From CAZNPA01 sp964575095 (GTDB lineage Bacteria > Pseudomonadota > Alphaproteobacteria > Rickettsiales > SXRF01): DNA of 64,000 bases. Positions 8,294 to 17,476 of the stretch are shown here, one piece after another. Each line of letters opens with the position of its first letter. Position 1 is the stretch's first letter. The DNA is taken from contig CAZNPA010000001.1 of assembly GCA_964575095.1 (NCBI GenBank), positions 248,001 to 312,000 of the forward strand. The letters are read 5' to 3'. The notes beneath the pieces were generated by a model, which saw only the letters and a program-made list of their open reading frames with translations, was not told the DNA's origin and ran no database searches. Position numbers and translations under genes: made by a program.

Positions 8294-9208
8294 ATGACCA
8301 TCAACGCCGACACCCTCATCGACCGTCTGTACCTCAAAAGTCAGGTCAATAAATGGCGCATCCTGACGGTGGTGTTTGGCGTGCTGGCATTACTGGCAGT
8401 CGTCGAACGCAACTCGATGCATTCACCGATTGAAAAATCCTTCGTTGCGCGCGTGACGATGGACGGCATCATCGAAGACGACCCGGCGGTTTACGAGATG
8501 CTCGAAGACGTCGGCAATAACCCCAAAGCCAAAGCCGTGATCGTCTGGCTGGATACGCCGGGCGGCAGCGCTGTCGGCGGCGAAGAAACCTATTTGCGCC
8601 TGCGCGCGCTGGCACAGAAAAAACCCGTGGTGGCCGTCATGCGCTCGGTCACCGCCTCGGCCGGATATATGACGGCGCTCGGCTCGGATTACATCGTCGC
8701 CCGCGAAGGCACGATCACGGGATCGATCGGCGCATTGATCGAAACGGCGGAATTCACCGATATGGCTGAAAAGCTCGGTATTAAGCCGATTCTAGTCAAA
8801 TCAGGCCCGCTCAAAGCATCACCCAACCCGCTCGAAAAAACCTCGCCGGAAGCCCTGCGCTCGATACAGGAAGTCATCAACGACTTCCATGACCGCTTCG
8901 TCGATATGGTCGCCGAACGCCGCCACCTGCCACGTGGTCAGGTATTGCTTCTGGCCGACGGCCGCGTCTATAGCGGCAAGCGGGCACTGGAAACCAAGCT
9001 GATCGACGCTCTGGGCGGCGAAGAAGAAGCGGTGGCCTGGCTCGAAACCCAGAAGAATATCGGCAAGGACCTTGAAATAAAGGACGTGAGGCCGGAGACC
9101 GAAGACAGCCTCCTTATGCGCCTGACGCAAAGCATGTCCGGCTTTTTCTTGAACAAAAGCAGAGTATCGCTTGACGGCGTGCGCGCAATCTGGCATCCTG
9201 CTTTCTAG
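8294..9208 (+). CDS. sppA: Signal peptide peptidase SppA (S49 family)
   Basis: Inner-membrane serine protease that degrades cleaved signal peptides. The 304-aa single-domain form has an N-terminal membrane segment at about residues 22-40 (ILTVVFGVLALLAVV), the SppA core (VIVWLDTPGGSAVGGEE), the catalytic serine in TASAGYMTALGSD at about residue 122, the TGSIGAL motif, and the catalytic lysine in SGPLKASPNP near residue 173. This is a Ser/Lys dyad within one protomer, as in short bacterial SppA. It would normally follow rpsA closely, but the S23 element has inserted between them. ihfB follows 28 bases after its stop. Confidence 0.93.
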   Translation: MTINADTLIDRLYLKSQVNKWRILTVVFGVLALLAVVERNSMHSPIEKSFVARVTMDGIIEDDPAVYEMLEDVGNNPKAKAVIVWLDTPGGSAVGGEETYLRLRALAQKKPVVAVMRSVTASAGYMTALGSDYIVAREGTITGSIGALIETAEFTDMAEKLGIKPILVKSGPLKASPNPLEKTSPEALRSIQEVINDFHDRFVDMVAERRHLPRGQVLLLADGRVYSGKRALETKLIDALGGEEEAVAWLETQKNIGKDLEIKDVRPETEDSLLMRLTQSMSGFFLNKSRVSLDGVRAIWHPAF

Positions 9209-9236
9209 TTTAGTCATTATTTTCAAAGGCATGTCT

Positions 9237-9530
9237 ATGACGAAATCTGAATTGATTCTTCATTTGTCGAAAAAATATCCGCACCTTTATCAGCGCGATA
9301 TCGAAACGCTGGTCAACACCGTGTTCGACAGCATCTCCGAAACGCTAGTCGATGGCGGTCGCGTCGAGCTCAGGGGATTCGGCGCTTTCTCCGTGCGTAA
9401 ACGTGAAGCGCGCAAAGCACGTAACCCGAAAAACGGCCAGGAAGTCCATATCGGCGAACGCTTCGCCATTTATTTCCGCACCGGCAAAGAACTTCGCGAG
9501 CGCATCAATAAAGCGCCGGTGATGACTTGA
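9237..9530 (+). CDS. ihfB: Integration host factor beta subunit
   Basis: DNA-bending nucleoid protein that pairs with IHF alpha. The 97-aa product begins MTKSELILHL, has the HU/IHF beta-arm with GRVELRGFGAF and the intercalating proline in KARNPKNGQ, and ends in the FRTGKELRERIN helix. An ATG also occurs at 9231; 9237 was chosen because MTKSELI is the conserved IhfB N-terminus and AAAGGC ends six bases upstream. The position between sppA and lapA is the conserved proteobacterial arrangement. Confidence 0.95.
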   Translation: MTKSELILHLSKKYPHLYQRDIETLVNTVFDSISETLVDGGRVELRGFGAFSVRKREARKARNPKNGQEVHIGERFAIYFRTGKELRERINKAPVMT

Positions 9531-9553
9531 TCGGTAGGTTGTTGGAATAGCAG

Positions 9554-9574
9554 GTAATTGGAAATTCCAATTAC
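9554..9574. repeat. Perfect 21-bp palindrome between ihfB and lapA
   Basis: GTAATTGGAA (9554-9563), one central A, then TTCCAATTAC (9565-9574). The same GGTAATTGG(AAA) unit recurs in the ugd-queF gap (44085-44154), so this is one copy of a dispersed repeat rather than a private operator. It could work as an ihfB terminator, but no T-run follows. Confidence 0.75.
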
Positions 9575-9579
9575 TATAT

Positions 9580-9888
9580 ATGCGTTTTATAAAACTTCTC
9601 CTCCTTATATTCATCAGCGCGGCATTCGCCGCTTTTGCCATCGTCAACCGCGAAACGGTTTTAATCAGCGCATTCCCCCTGCCCTACGACATCGAAGTAC
9701 CGAAATTTCTGCTGGCGCTGGTGTGCACTACGCTCGGCGCCGCCGTTGCCGGATTGGTGATGCTGGCGTCGTACCTGCACCATGCGCGCGAACTGCGCGC
9801 GGCAAAACGGCGCATCATGGCACTCGAAAATGAAATCGGCGGCATGAAAGCGGAACAAAGAACCTCACTTCCGGCAGTACGAAAATGA
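9580..9888 (+). CDS. lapA: LapA (DUF1049) family membrane protein
   Basis: Small inner-membrane protein of the LapA/DUF1049 family, which in enterobacteria works with LapB in envelope homeostasis. The 102-aa product has two hydrophobic segments (about residues 4-20 and 43-66), the motif FAIVNRETVLISAFP typical of the family, and a C-terminal charged helix with coiled-coil character (RAAKRRIMALENEIGGMKAEQ). No lapB is present in the window, so a link to LPS control cannot be assumed. Its stop overlaps the trpF start by four bases (ATGA). Confidence 0.82.
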   Translation: MRFIKLLLLIFISAAFAAFAIVNRETVLISAFPLPYDIEVPKFLLALVCTTLGAAVAGLVMLASYLHHARELRAAKRRIMALENEIGGMKAEQRTSLPAVRK

Positions 9889-10528
9889 ATAACATCAAAA
9901 TAAAAATCTGCGGGCTTACAGATGAGGCCGCCCTCCACGCCGTGATTCAAGCCAAGGCGGATTATGCCGGATTCGTTTATTTTCCGGCGTCGCCACGGCA
10001 TCTTACGCTCGAACGCGCCGCAGAACTAAAAGCGCTGCTCCCCGCTTCCATCCAATCGGTCTCGGTGGCGGTCGATGCCGATGACGCGCTGATCAAACGC
10101 ATCGCTGGCGTTTTAAAACCAGATGCGCTGCAACTGCACGGAAAAGAAACGCCGGAACGTTTGCATGCCATCCGAAAATTGCTGCCCGGCTGCCAGTTGA
10201 TAAAAGGCATCCCCATCAAAACCGCCGACGATGTCGCCTCCGCCATGCGCTATAGCGATGTGGCGGATATGTTGTTATTCGATGCGCGTGCGCCGGAACT
10301 TCCGGGTATGCTTCCCGGCGGTAACGGTATTTCGTTTGATTGGGCACTTTTAAAAAATCGCCAATTTTCCAAACCGTGGTTTTTATCCGGAGGCCTGAAC
10401 GCCGATAATGTCGGCGAGGCGATTCGCTTAAGCGGCGCAACGATGGTCGACGTATCTTCTAGCGTCGAGCGCGCGCCCGGTGTAAAAGATGCAGGACTGA
10501 TTGGAGCATTCATAAAGGCAGCCAGAAC

Positions 10529-10532
<4 letters not shown>
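9885..10532 (+). CDS. trpF: Phosphoribosylanthranilate isomerase
   Basis: Converts phosphoribosylanthranilate to CdRP in tryptophan synthesis. The 215-aa TIM-barrel protein starts with KIKICGLT (catalytic Cys), contains YAGFVYFPASPRHL, LQLHGKETPERL, LLFDARAPELPGGNG-like residues with the catalytic Asp, and the phosphate-binding SGGLNADNVGEAI and VDVSSSVE near the C-terminus. Coupled to lapA upstream and trpB downstream by ATGA overlaps. The early trp genes (trpE, G, D, C) are not in the window, so the pathway is split. Confidence 0.95.
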
Positions 10533-11727
<1,195 letters not shown>

Positions 11728-11731
<4 letters not shown>

Positions 11732-12531
11732 CCGACCGCATCGAAAAAACATTCGCCAAGCTGCTCGATATCAACCGCGCGGCGTTGATACCGTTCATCA
11801 TGGGCGGCGACCCGGATTTGGCGACGACAGCAACGTTACTGGAAGCACTGGCGGCCAGCGGCGGCGACATCATCGAGATCGGCATGCCGTTTTCCGACCC
11901 GATGGCCGACGGGCCGGTGATACAGGCTGCAGGCAATCGCGCACTGAAAAGCGGCACCACCATCGCCGGTATTTTAAAAACCGTCGCCGAATTCCGCAAA
12001 AACGATAAAAAAACGCCGGTGATCCTGATGGGCTATTACAACCCGATTTACCGTTTCGGCGAGCAGAAATTCTGTAAGGCTGCCGCGCGTGCTGGCGTCG
12101 ACGGCGTCATCATCGTCGACCTGCCGCCGGAAGAGGAACGCGACATCCGCCCTCACCTCGACCAATACGGCCTGAAACTCATCCGTCTGGTGGCGCCCAC
12201 CAGCGACACCAACCGCCTGCCGCTCCTCACCGAATCGGCCAGCGGCTATATTTATTATATCTCCGTCACCGGAGTCACCGGCGCGAAAAGCGCCGACATG
12301 CGCGTGCTGGAAGAACAGGTGAACTATGTACGCGAATTCACCGATCTGCCGATAGCGGTGGGCTTTGGCATCAAAACGATGGAGCAGGTGCAGAAAATCG
12401 CGCGCTTCTCTGATGCCGCCGTCGTCGGCTCGGCGCTGGTCGATATGCTGTCAAAAAAGAAAACCAAGAAAGAAGCCGCCAAGGCGGCGGAAAAATTTAT
12501 TATCTCGCTGACCGACGGCCTGTGGGGCTAG
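11728..12531 (+). CDS. trpA: Tryptophan synthase alpha chain
   Basis: Cleaves indole-3-glycerol phosphate and passes indole through the tunnel to TrpB. The 267-aa TIM barrel has IPFIMGGDPDL, the catalytic Glu in IIEIGMPFSDPMADGP, the aspartate in DGVIIVDLPPEE, YYISVTGVTGAKS and the phosphate-binding VGFGIKTMEQ and VVGSALVD. It ends the trpFBA block. Its last 32 bases overlap the convergent glutamine-synthetase-like gene on the other strand. Confidence 0.96.
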
Positions 12532-13312
12532 CTTTCGCCAGCGCCTCTTCCAGCGTCTGCGGCAATTTCGGCAAATCATATTGCGCCAAACTAGCGTCGC
12601 CGTAAACTTGCGCGCCGGGGTCGCATTGATTCTGCAACCCGTAATGTATCGCCGCTAAAATATTTTCCATCACGCTTTTAGGATCGGCATCGGCACCGGC
12701 GACGCGATGCTCGATATGTTTGTTGTCGTGCGGCGCGTCCGGCAGGCGGATCGCCACCGTGCGGTTGTTGGCGCCCCAGCTTACCGTCGTCGGCGCGTTA
12801 CCGCCGGCGGCAAACCGCGCATAGGATTCCTTATACGGCGCAAACACCGGCATCGTTTCCGGTAGCCACGCGAGCAACCCGCCGATACTCCATTTCAGCG
12901 CATCGCTGATGGCGGAATCATCTTTATAAAAAACATTTTTTCCGCCGGCATCTTCCAGATGAATATGGATATGCAACCCGCTGCCGGGCTGGTCGGGAAA
13001 GGGCTTGGCGGCAAAATCGGCAGTCATGCCGTATTTTTTTGCGGTATCGCTAATGATGGTTTTCAGCGTGCCGATATCGCCTGCGGTTTTTTGCGGATTG
13101 GCCACCGGCGTTAGCGCAATCTCGAATTGCTCGCGGCCGCGTTCTTTCTCGTATTTTTGCAACGGAATCCGCGCGGAAACTTCCTGCCAGAATTTCTTTA
13201 TACCGCCGCACGCATCCGCGCCGCGCAGGTAAAACTCAATCTCCGCCGCCGTAACCGGCTGCAGGCCGAAATCGGCCTTGAGCCACGCCACCTGCGAAGC
13301 GATGTCAGGCAA
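12500..13312 (-). CDS. Short glutamine-synthetase-like enzyme (catalytic domain only)
   Basis: ATP-dependent ligase of the glutamine synthetase superfamily. At 270 aa it is far shorter than the usual ~450, because the N-terminal beta-grasp domain is missing. The catalytic signatures are intact: the ExE metal site in TAAEIEFYL, PGSGLHIHIHL, the ATP/glutamate-binding SWGANNRTVAIRLP, and EHRVAGADADPKSVMENILAAIHYGL. This makes it more like the polyamine/amine gamma-glutamyl ligase branch than GlnA, but the substrate cannot be read from sequence. The start at 13312 overlaps the trxA stop by eight bases, so the domain loss is unlikely to be a start-call error. The 3' end overlaps trpA convergently. 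Confidence 0.8.
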   Translation of the reverse strand: MPDIASQVAWLKADFGLQPVTAAEIEFYLRGADACGGIKKFWQEVSARIPLQKYEKERGREQFEIALTPVANPQKTAGDIGTLKTIISDTAKKYGMTADFAAKPFPDQPGSGLHIHIHLEDAGGKNVFYKDDSAISDALKWSIGGLLAWLPETMPVFAPYKESYARFAAGGNAPTTVSWGANNRTVAIRLPDAPHDNKHIEHRVAGADADPKSVMENILAAIHYGLQNQCDPGAQVYGDASLAQYDLPKLPQTLEEALAKASPTGRRSAR

Positions 13313-13628
13313 TGACGGAATTAATCCACTCCACCAGTTTGCTCTTCGGCAGCGATCCGACTTTGGTCGATACCGCCTGACCGCCCTTGAACAGGATCAG
13401 CGTCGGAATGCCGCGCACACCGTATTTCTGCGGCGTGCCGGGGTTCTTGTCGATGTTGACTTTGGCGATGGTCAGCGCACCAGCTTTTTCGGCGGCGATT
13501 TCGTCCAGGATCGGTGCGATCTGGCGGCAAGGGCCGCACCATTCCGCCCAAAAATCCACGAGCACCGGCCCGCTTGCTTTTAAAACTTTTTGTTCAAACT
13601 CATTATCATTGACGTGCAGTGCTGACAT
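13305..13628 (-). CDS. trxA: Thioredoxin
   Basis: Cytoplasmic disulfide reductase, 107 aa. The active site WCGPC is at residues 30-34 (FWAEWCGPCRQIAP), with the cis-proline in RGIPTLILF and the DFWA buried aspartate context. The strong ribosome-binding site AGGGGG lies six or so bases before the ATG. It follows addA on the minus strand with 18 bases between them, the usual alphaproteobacterial addB-addA-trxA arrangement. Confidence 0.97.
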   Translation of the reverse strand: MSALHVNDNEFEQKVLKASGPVLVDFWAEWCGPCRQIAPILDEIAAEKAGALTIAKVNIDKNPGTPQKYGVRGIPTLILFKGGQAVSTKVGSLPKSKLVEWINSVIA

Positions 13629-13646
13629 ATTCCCCCTCTTGGTTGC

Positions 13647-16600
13647 TCATTTTATATCTAAGTCCTCTAATAGCGATTCGTCAAGTATGTCCATGCGTGG
13701 CACCGCCGTCCACAGTAACGCGCACCGGACGCTTTTTTCCGGATAAATTTCTTTGAGCAGCAGCCGGTAAAGCGCCATTTGCCTGAGATACGCGGCGGGC
13801 ACATCTTCGCCCTGCACCGGCGGCGTGCGGTTGGTCTTGTAATCCACAACCCATATTTCGTTGTCGGAAATGCACAACCGGTCGATCTGGCCGGAGATGG
13901 TGACCTCCCTGCCCGATACGCGCACGGTGCCCGTCACCGGCACCTCGGCCAACGACGCGGCGGAAAATACTGCGGCAAACGCCGGATTTTCCATCAAAGC
14001 AATCGCCTCCCGTGCGCAGGCTTCGCGTTCGCCCTCCAGCATGTCACGGAAGGAAGTGCTCAAACGCGCCGCCAGCGCCATGCGGTTTTGTGTTTCCACC
14101 TCCGGCAGATGCTGAAGTAAAGTATGAATCAACAACCCGCGTGCGTAAGTGTTTTTATCGAGCGGCGATGCGGCAGACGGACTGATACCAAACACGGATG
14201 GTGTCAGCGGCGCCGGCGGCGATTTTTCCGGCGGCAATACTTTAAAAATAAAATCACAACCCTCATCCGCGATGGCTTTGCCATCGCTTCCCTCTCCCTT
14301 TAAAGGGAGAGAGTCAGGGAGAGGGTTGCTAGATAACATTCCCAGCCTGAACCCGTCGCCGGTGGGCGTATCGCAGATTTCCGTCAGCGGCTTCAGCGCG
14401 TTTTCCACTAAGGAATACCAAGATTGCTCCTGAGGTTTTTCTTTTGCCGTCGCGCCGCAGATATAAAGCCGGTCGCGCGCGCGCGTCATCGCCACATAGA
14501 GCAAACGGCGATATTCGTCGAGCATGTCCTGTTTTAAGCCGTCGCGCAGGCGTTTATAAAGCGCGTTGCCATCGCCGGAAGACGGCAGCCACAGCGGTAC
14601 TCCCTCGTGCCAGAGCAATGTTTCTCTCAACGTCGGCGCGGTGACCGTATCCGGCATGATAACGACCGGCGCCTCCAAACCTTTCGCGCCATGCACGGTC
14701 AGCACGCGCACGGCGTCGCCGGATTGTTCCATGTCGCGCTTGATTTCGCTCTTGCTATGCGTGAGCCAGTGCAAAAATCCCTGCAGGCTGGGAACGTTCT
14801 CGCGCTGGTACAAGAGCGACTGCGACAAAAATTCATCGATGGAATCAGCGTATTCCCCACCCATGCGGCCTACTATTTTCTTGCGCAGGCCCAGCGTATC
14901 CAGCGCATGCGCGTAGAGCTCATAGGGAGGAAGATAATCGGCTTTGGCGCGTAATCCGTGCAGTAACTGATAAATCTCGGCGCAAGATTGATTATCCGCC
15001 AGCCGCTGCCACAGGCTCTTGTCGCCACGATCATAGGCCAGCGCGAATAAAATATCCTCGCCGATATCGCCGATCGGGCTTTTTAAGAGCGCCGCCAATG
15101 TCAGGTCGTCTTCCGGCAACAGCAAAAATTGCCCCAGCGCGATTAAATCCTGCACGGCGAGGTTATCGCCAAGCACCATGCGGTCGATACCCGCCACCGG
15201 GACATTCTTGCGCTTGAGCGCGCGCACCAGGCGATCGGCCATCGTACCGCGCTTGCGCAGCAGGATCATAATATCGCCGGCACGCACGGCACGCCCTTCC
15301 CCCTCCAGCCACAAACCGCCATTCAGCCAACCGTGAACGGTATCGGCAATCACACGCGCCAGCTCGGTTTCGGGAGTAATATTTTTTTCCTCATCGCCTT
15401 CCACCAGCGGCCAGATTTCAACCAGACCGTTGTCATTGGCGCGGTGGGCGGTGTGGGCCAGCGGCGTGGCGAAGACGGCATCCACCGCCTCCAACACCTG
15501 CGGCACTGAACGGCGAGAATGCTTAAGCTGCAACTCCACCACCGTATGCTTCGCGTTCTCGATGCGCTGCTTGAAATAACTATGCATCTCCGCCAATTTT
15601 TTGGGATCGGCGCCCTGAAAACCGAAAATGGATTGCTTCTCGTCGCCGACGATAAACAGCGAGCGATCCGCCGCGCCCTTACTTTCACCGGCAAAGAAAT
15701 CCTGCGTCAGCGCCTTTACGATTTCCCATTGCTCGGGGCTCGTGTCCTGCGCCTCATCGACCAGCACATGATCGATGCCGCCATCGAGCTTGTAAAGCAC
15801 CCATGGCGAAATGCCGGGGCGCGAAAGCAAATCACGCGCCGCCAGAATCAAATCGTCGTAATCCATGCGCGCATGAACCGCTTTACGTTCCTTATAAATT
15901 TGTAAAAATGCCTGCGCCACGCGCATAGCGGCTTCGCTCAGCCGCGCCAGCAGCAGCGACTGCCGCTCTTCGTGAAACGCGGCAACGCGCTCCTGTTCTT
16001 GCAATAATTGCTCTATCAGCGCCGCGTCGGTCAGTCCTTTCTTGGTAAAGAGACCGCTTTGAGCGCGCTTGATATATTGTTTAGTGAGAAACAGCTCTAT
16101 ATATTCTTTTACGGCTACGGAATCTTTATCCGTGCAGATAAACCAATCTGCCAAGCCCTTCCCGGTTTTACGGTCGGTGGGTTTTTCCTGCGTCAGCAAG
16201 ATATCGGCAATGCGCTTCAGCGATTTCTCCGTCACCGCATCGTAGACAAAATGTTTCTTTATCAACGCGGAAACGCTGACATCCGGCGACATTTTCAAAC
16301 AATCCCACAATTCTCCTATCGCCGCATCGAGGCCGCCCGGGCGCTGGAACAATTGCTCGAAATCGTTTTTCTGGTCGGCGATGTCATCGAACAGCCTTTG
16401 CAGGCCGGAAGCGCTGGCGCCGCACGCCAGATCGCGTACCGCCGCCATCAGCGGCGGATGATGCCGCGCCTTATCGAACAGCATCAGCCGCGATTCCCAC
16501 AGCATCTCCTGCGCCGTGCGCGATTCCATGACGGTAAAATGCGGGCTGACATCGGCCTCGACCGGAAACCGCATGAGCAGCGACTGGCAGAAACCGTGCA

Positions 16601-16985
16601 CGGTTTCGATGCGTATGCCTTCCGGCGATTCAAGCACGGTGGCAAACAGGCTGCGTGCACGCGCCAATGTCGCTTTATCCGGCGCGCGCGATAATAATTT
16701 TTTGAGTTTTTCGGAAATTGCGTCATCGCCGGCCATCACCCATGTGCCAAGCTCAGCCAAGATGCGCTGCGACATTTCGGCAGCGGCGGCCTTGGTGAAT
16801 GTCAGGCACAGAATTTTCGACGGCGCAGCGCCATGCGATAAAAGGCTCAAAACCCGGTCTGAGAGCCGCTGTGTCTTTCCGGCACCAGCATTGGCAGATA
16901 CGAACACCGACGACGCCGGGTCGAGGGCATCACCTTCGTAACCGGCTGTTTTTACTGTTTTTGGCTGGGGATGCGGTGCGGTCAT
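13647..16985 (-). CDS. addA: AddA helicase-nuclease subunit (double-strand break repair)
   Basis: ATP-dependent UvrD-type helicase with a C-terminal RecB-like nuclease; with AddB it resects DNA ends for RecA loading. The 1112-aa protein contains Walker A GAGKT at residues 34-38, LVDEAQDTSPEQWEIV (motif II), VGDEKQSIFGFQGAD (motif III), VRVLTVHGAKGLEAPVVI (motif V), LLYVAMTRARDRLYI (motif VI), and the nuclease VVDYKTNR near the end. The ATG at 16985 is preferred; 17003 would need a TTG. An in-frame palindrome (14257-14328) adds ~24 foreign residues reading NPLPDSLPLKGEGSDGK between helicase and nuclease. It is probably tolerated because it falls in a linker. Confidence 0.95.
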   Translation of the reverse strand: MTAPHPQPKTVKTAGYEGDALDPASSVFVSANAGAGKTQRLSDRVLSLLSHGAAPSKILCLTFTKAAAAEMSQRILAELGTWVMAGDDAISEKLKKLLSRAPDKATLARARSLFATVLESPEGIRIETVHGFCQSLLMRFPVEADVSPHFTVMESRTAQEMLWESRLMLFDKARHHPPLMAAVRDLACGASASGLQRLFDDIADQKNDFEQLFQRPGGLDAAIGELWDCLKMSPDVSVSALIKKHFVYDAVTEKSLKRIADILLTQEKPTDRKTGKGLADWFICTDKDSVAVKEYIELFLTKQYIKRAQSGLFTKKGLTDAALIEQLLQEQERVAAFHEERQSLLLARLSEAAMRVAQAFLQIYKERKAVHARMDYDDLILAARDLLSRPGISPWVLYKLDGGIDHVLVDEAQDTSPEQWEIVKALTQDFFAGESKGAADRSLFIVGDEKQSIFGFQGADPKKLAEMHSYFKQRIENAKHTVVELQLKHSRRSVPQVLEAVDAVFATPLAHTAHRANDNGLVEIWPLVEGDEEKNITPETELARVIADTVHGWLNGGLWLEGEGRAVRAGDIMILLRKRGTMADRLVRALKRKNVPVAGIDRMVLGDNLAVQDLIALGQFLLLPEDDLTLAALLKSPIGDIGEDILFALAYDRGDKSLWQRLADNQSCAEIYQLLHGLRAKADYLPPYELYAHALDTLGLRKKIVGRMGGEYADSIDEFLSQSLLYQRENVPSLQGFLHWLTHSKSEIKRDMEQSGDAVRVLTVHGAKGLEAPVVIMPDTVTAPTLRETLLWHEGVPLWLPSSGDGNALYKRLRDGLKQDMLDEYRRLLYVAMTRARDRLYICGATAKEKPQEQSWYSLVENALKPLTEICDTPTGDGFRLGMLSSNPLPDSLPLKGEGSDGKAIADEGCDFIFKVLPPEKSPPAPLTPSVFGISPSAASPLDKNTYARGLLIHTLLQHLPEVETQNRMALAARLSTSFRDMLEGEREACAREAIALMENPAFAAVFSAASLAEVPVTGTVRVSGREVTISGQIDRLCISDNEIWVVDYKTNRTPPVQGEDVPAAYLRQMALYRLLLKEIYPEKSVRCALLWTAVPRMDILDESLLEDLDIK
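14257..14328. repeat. Compound palindrome inserted in frame in addA
   Basis: Outer arms CAACCCTC (14257-14264) and GAGGGTTG (14321-14328) enclose two hairpins. One is GCGATGGC/GCCATCGC (14269-14276 and 14280-14287). The other is the perfect 20-bp palindrome CTCTCCCTTTAAAGGGAGAG (14292-14311). The reading frame of addA stays open through all of it. The sequence encodes a low-conservation linker segment and resembles dispersed palindromic repeats that insert into bacterial genes without breaking them. Confidence 0.85.
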
Positions 16986-17023
16986 GACACAAAAATTTAA
17001 CAAAAAATCAAGGAAAACTGCGG

Positions 17024-17029
17024 TATAAT
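17024..17029 (+). promoter_or_regulatory. Candidate -10 box for rcdA
   Basis: A perfect TATAAT 22 bases before the rcdA ATG, followed by AAAGG as ribosome-binding site (17040-17044). No good -35 hexamer stands at the right distance, so activity may depend on an activator. The call rests on the -10 match only. Confidence 0.4.
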
Positions 17030-17050
17030 GAGGGTATAAAAGGCCAAATT

Positions 17051-17476
17051 ATGACCGATAGAATGTCGCATACCACAACCCCGCAAGCACCCAACGTGGT
17101 GTTCATGTCGGGTATTTTCAATGAAACGATGCAGCTTCTGGCCGAAGCGCACGAGTATTTTCATATGTTCGGCAAGGACGACCAGGAACATATCGACTCC
17201 AATTTGCGCTCGCTCTATTCCTGCGAAATGTCGCGCATCACGCTGCGCCTGTCGTCGATCATGGCGTGGCTGATGGTGCAGCGCTCGGTATTCTCGGGAA
17301 AAATTCCAGCCGAGGACGCGCACCGCTATTCGCTTGATTTCCAAGACATCTGCCGCGTCGACAACCGCGTGCTGCACGGCGTCCTGCCCAGCTACGTCTG
17401 CTTCCTGCTCGACCGCAGCCTCGAATTGTATGAGCGCGTGGTGCGGCTCGACGATCAAACCAAGAACGTCCATTAA
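17051..17476 (+). CDS. rcdA: RcdA/DUF1465 family regulator of CtrA degradation
   Basis: In Caulobacter, RcdA (DUF1465) is an adaptor that helps ClpXP degrade the cell-cycle regulator CtrA. This 141-aa helical protein matches the family: FNETMQLLAEAHEYF, SLYSCEMSRITLRLSSIMAWLMVQRSVFSGKI, and a C-terminal LDRSLELYERVVRLD helix. The family is essentially alphaproteobacterial, which is the strongest taxonomic marker in the window and implies CtrA-type cell-cycle control. The gene sits on the plus strand between addA and addB, divergent from addA and overlapping the addB stop by four bases. Confidence 0.85.
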   Translation: MTDRMSHTTTPQAPNVVFMSGIFNETMQLLAEAHEYFHMFGKDDQEHIDSNLRSLYSCEMSRITLRLSSIMAWLMVQRSVFSGKIPAEDAHRYSLDFQDICRVDNRVLHGVLPSYVCFLLDRSLELYERVVRLDDQTKNVH

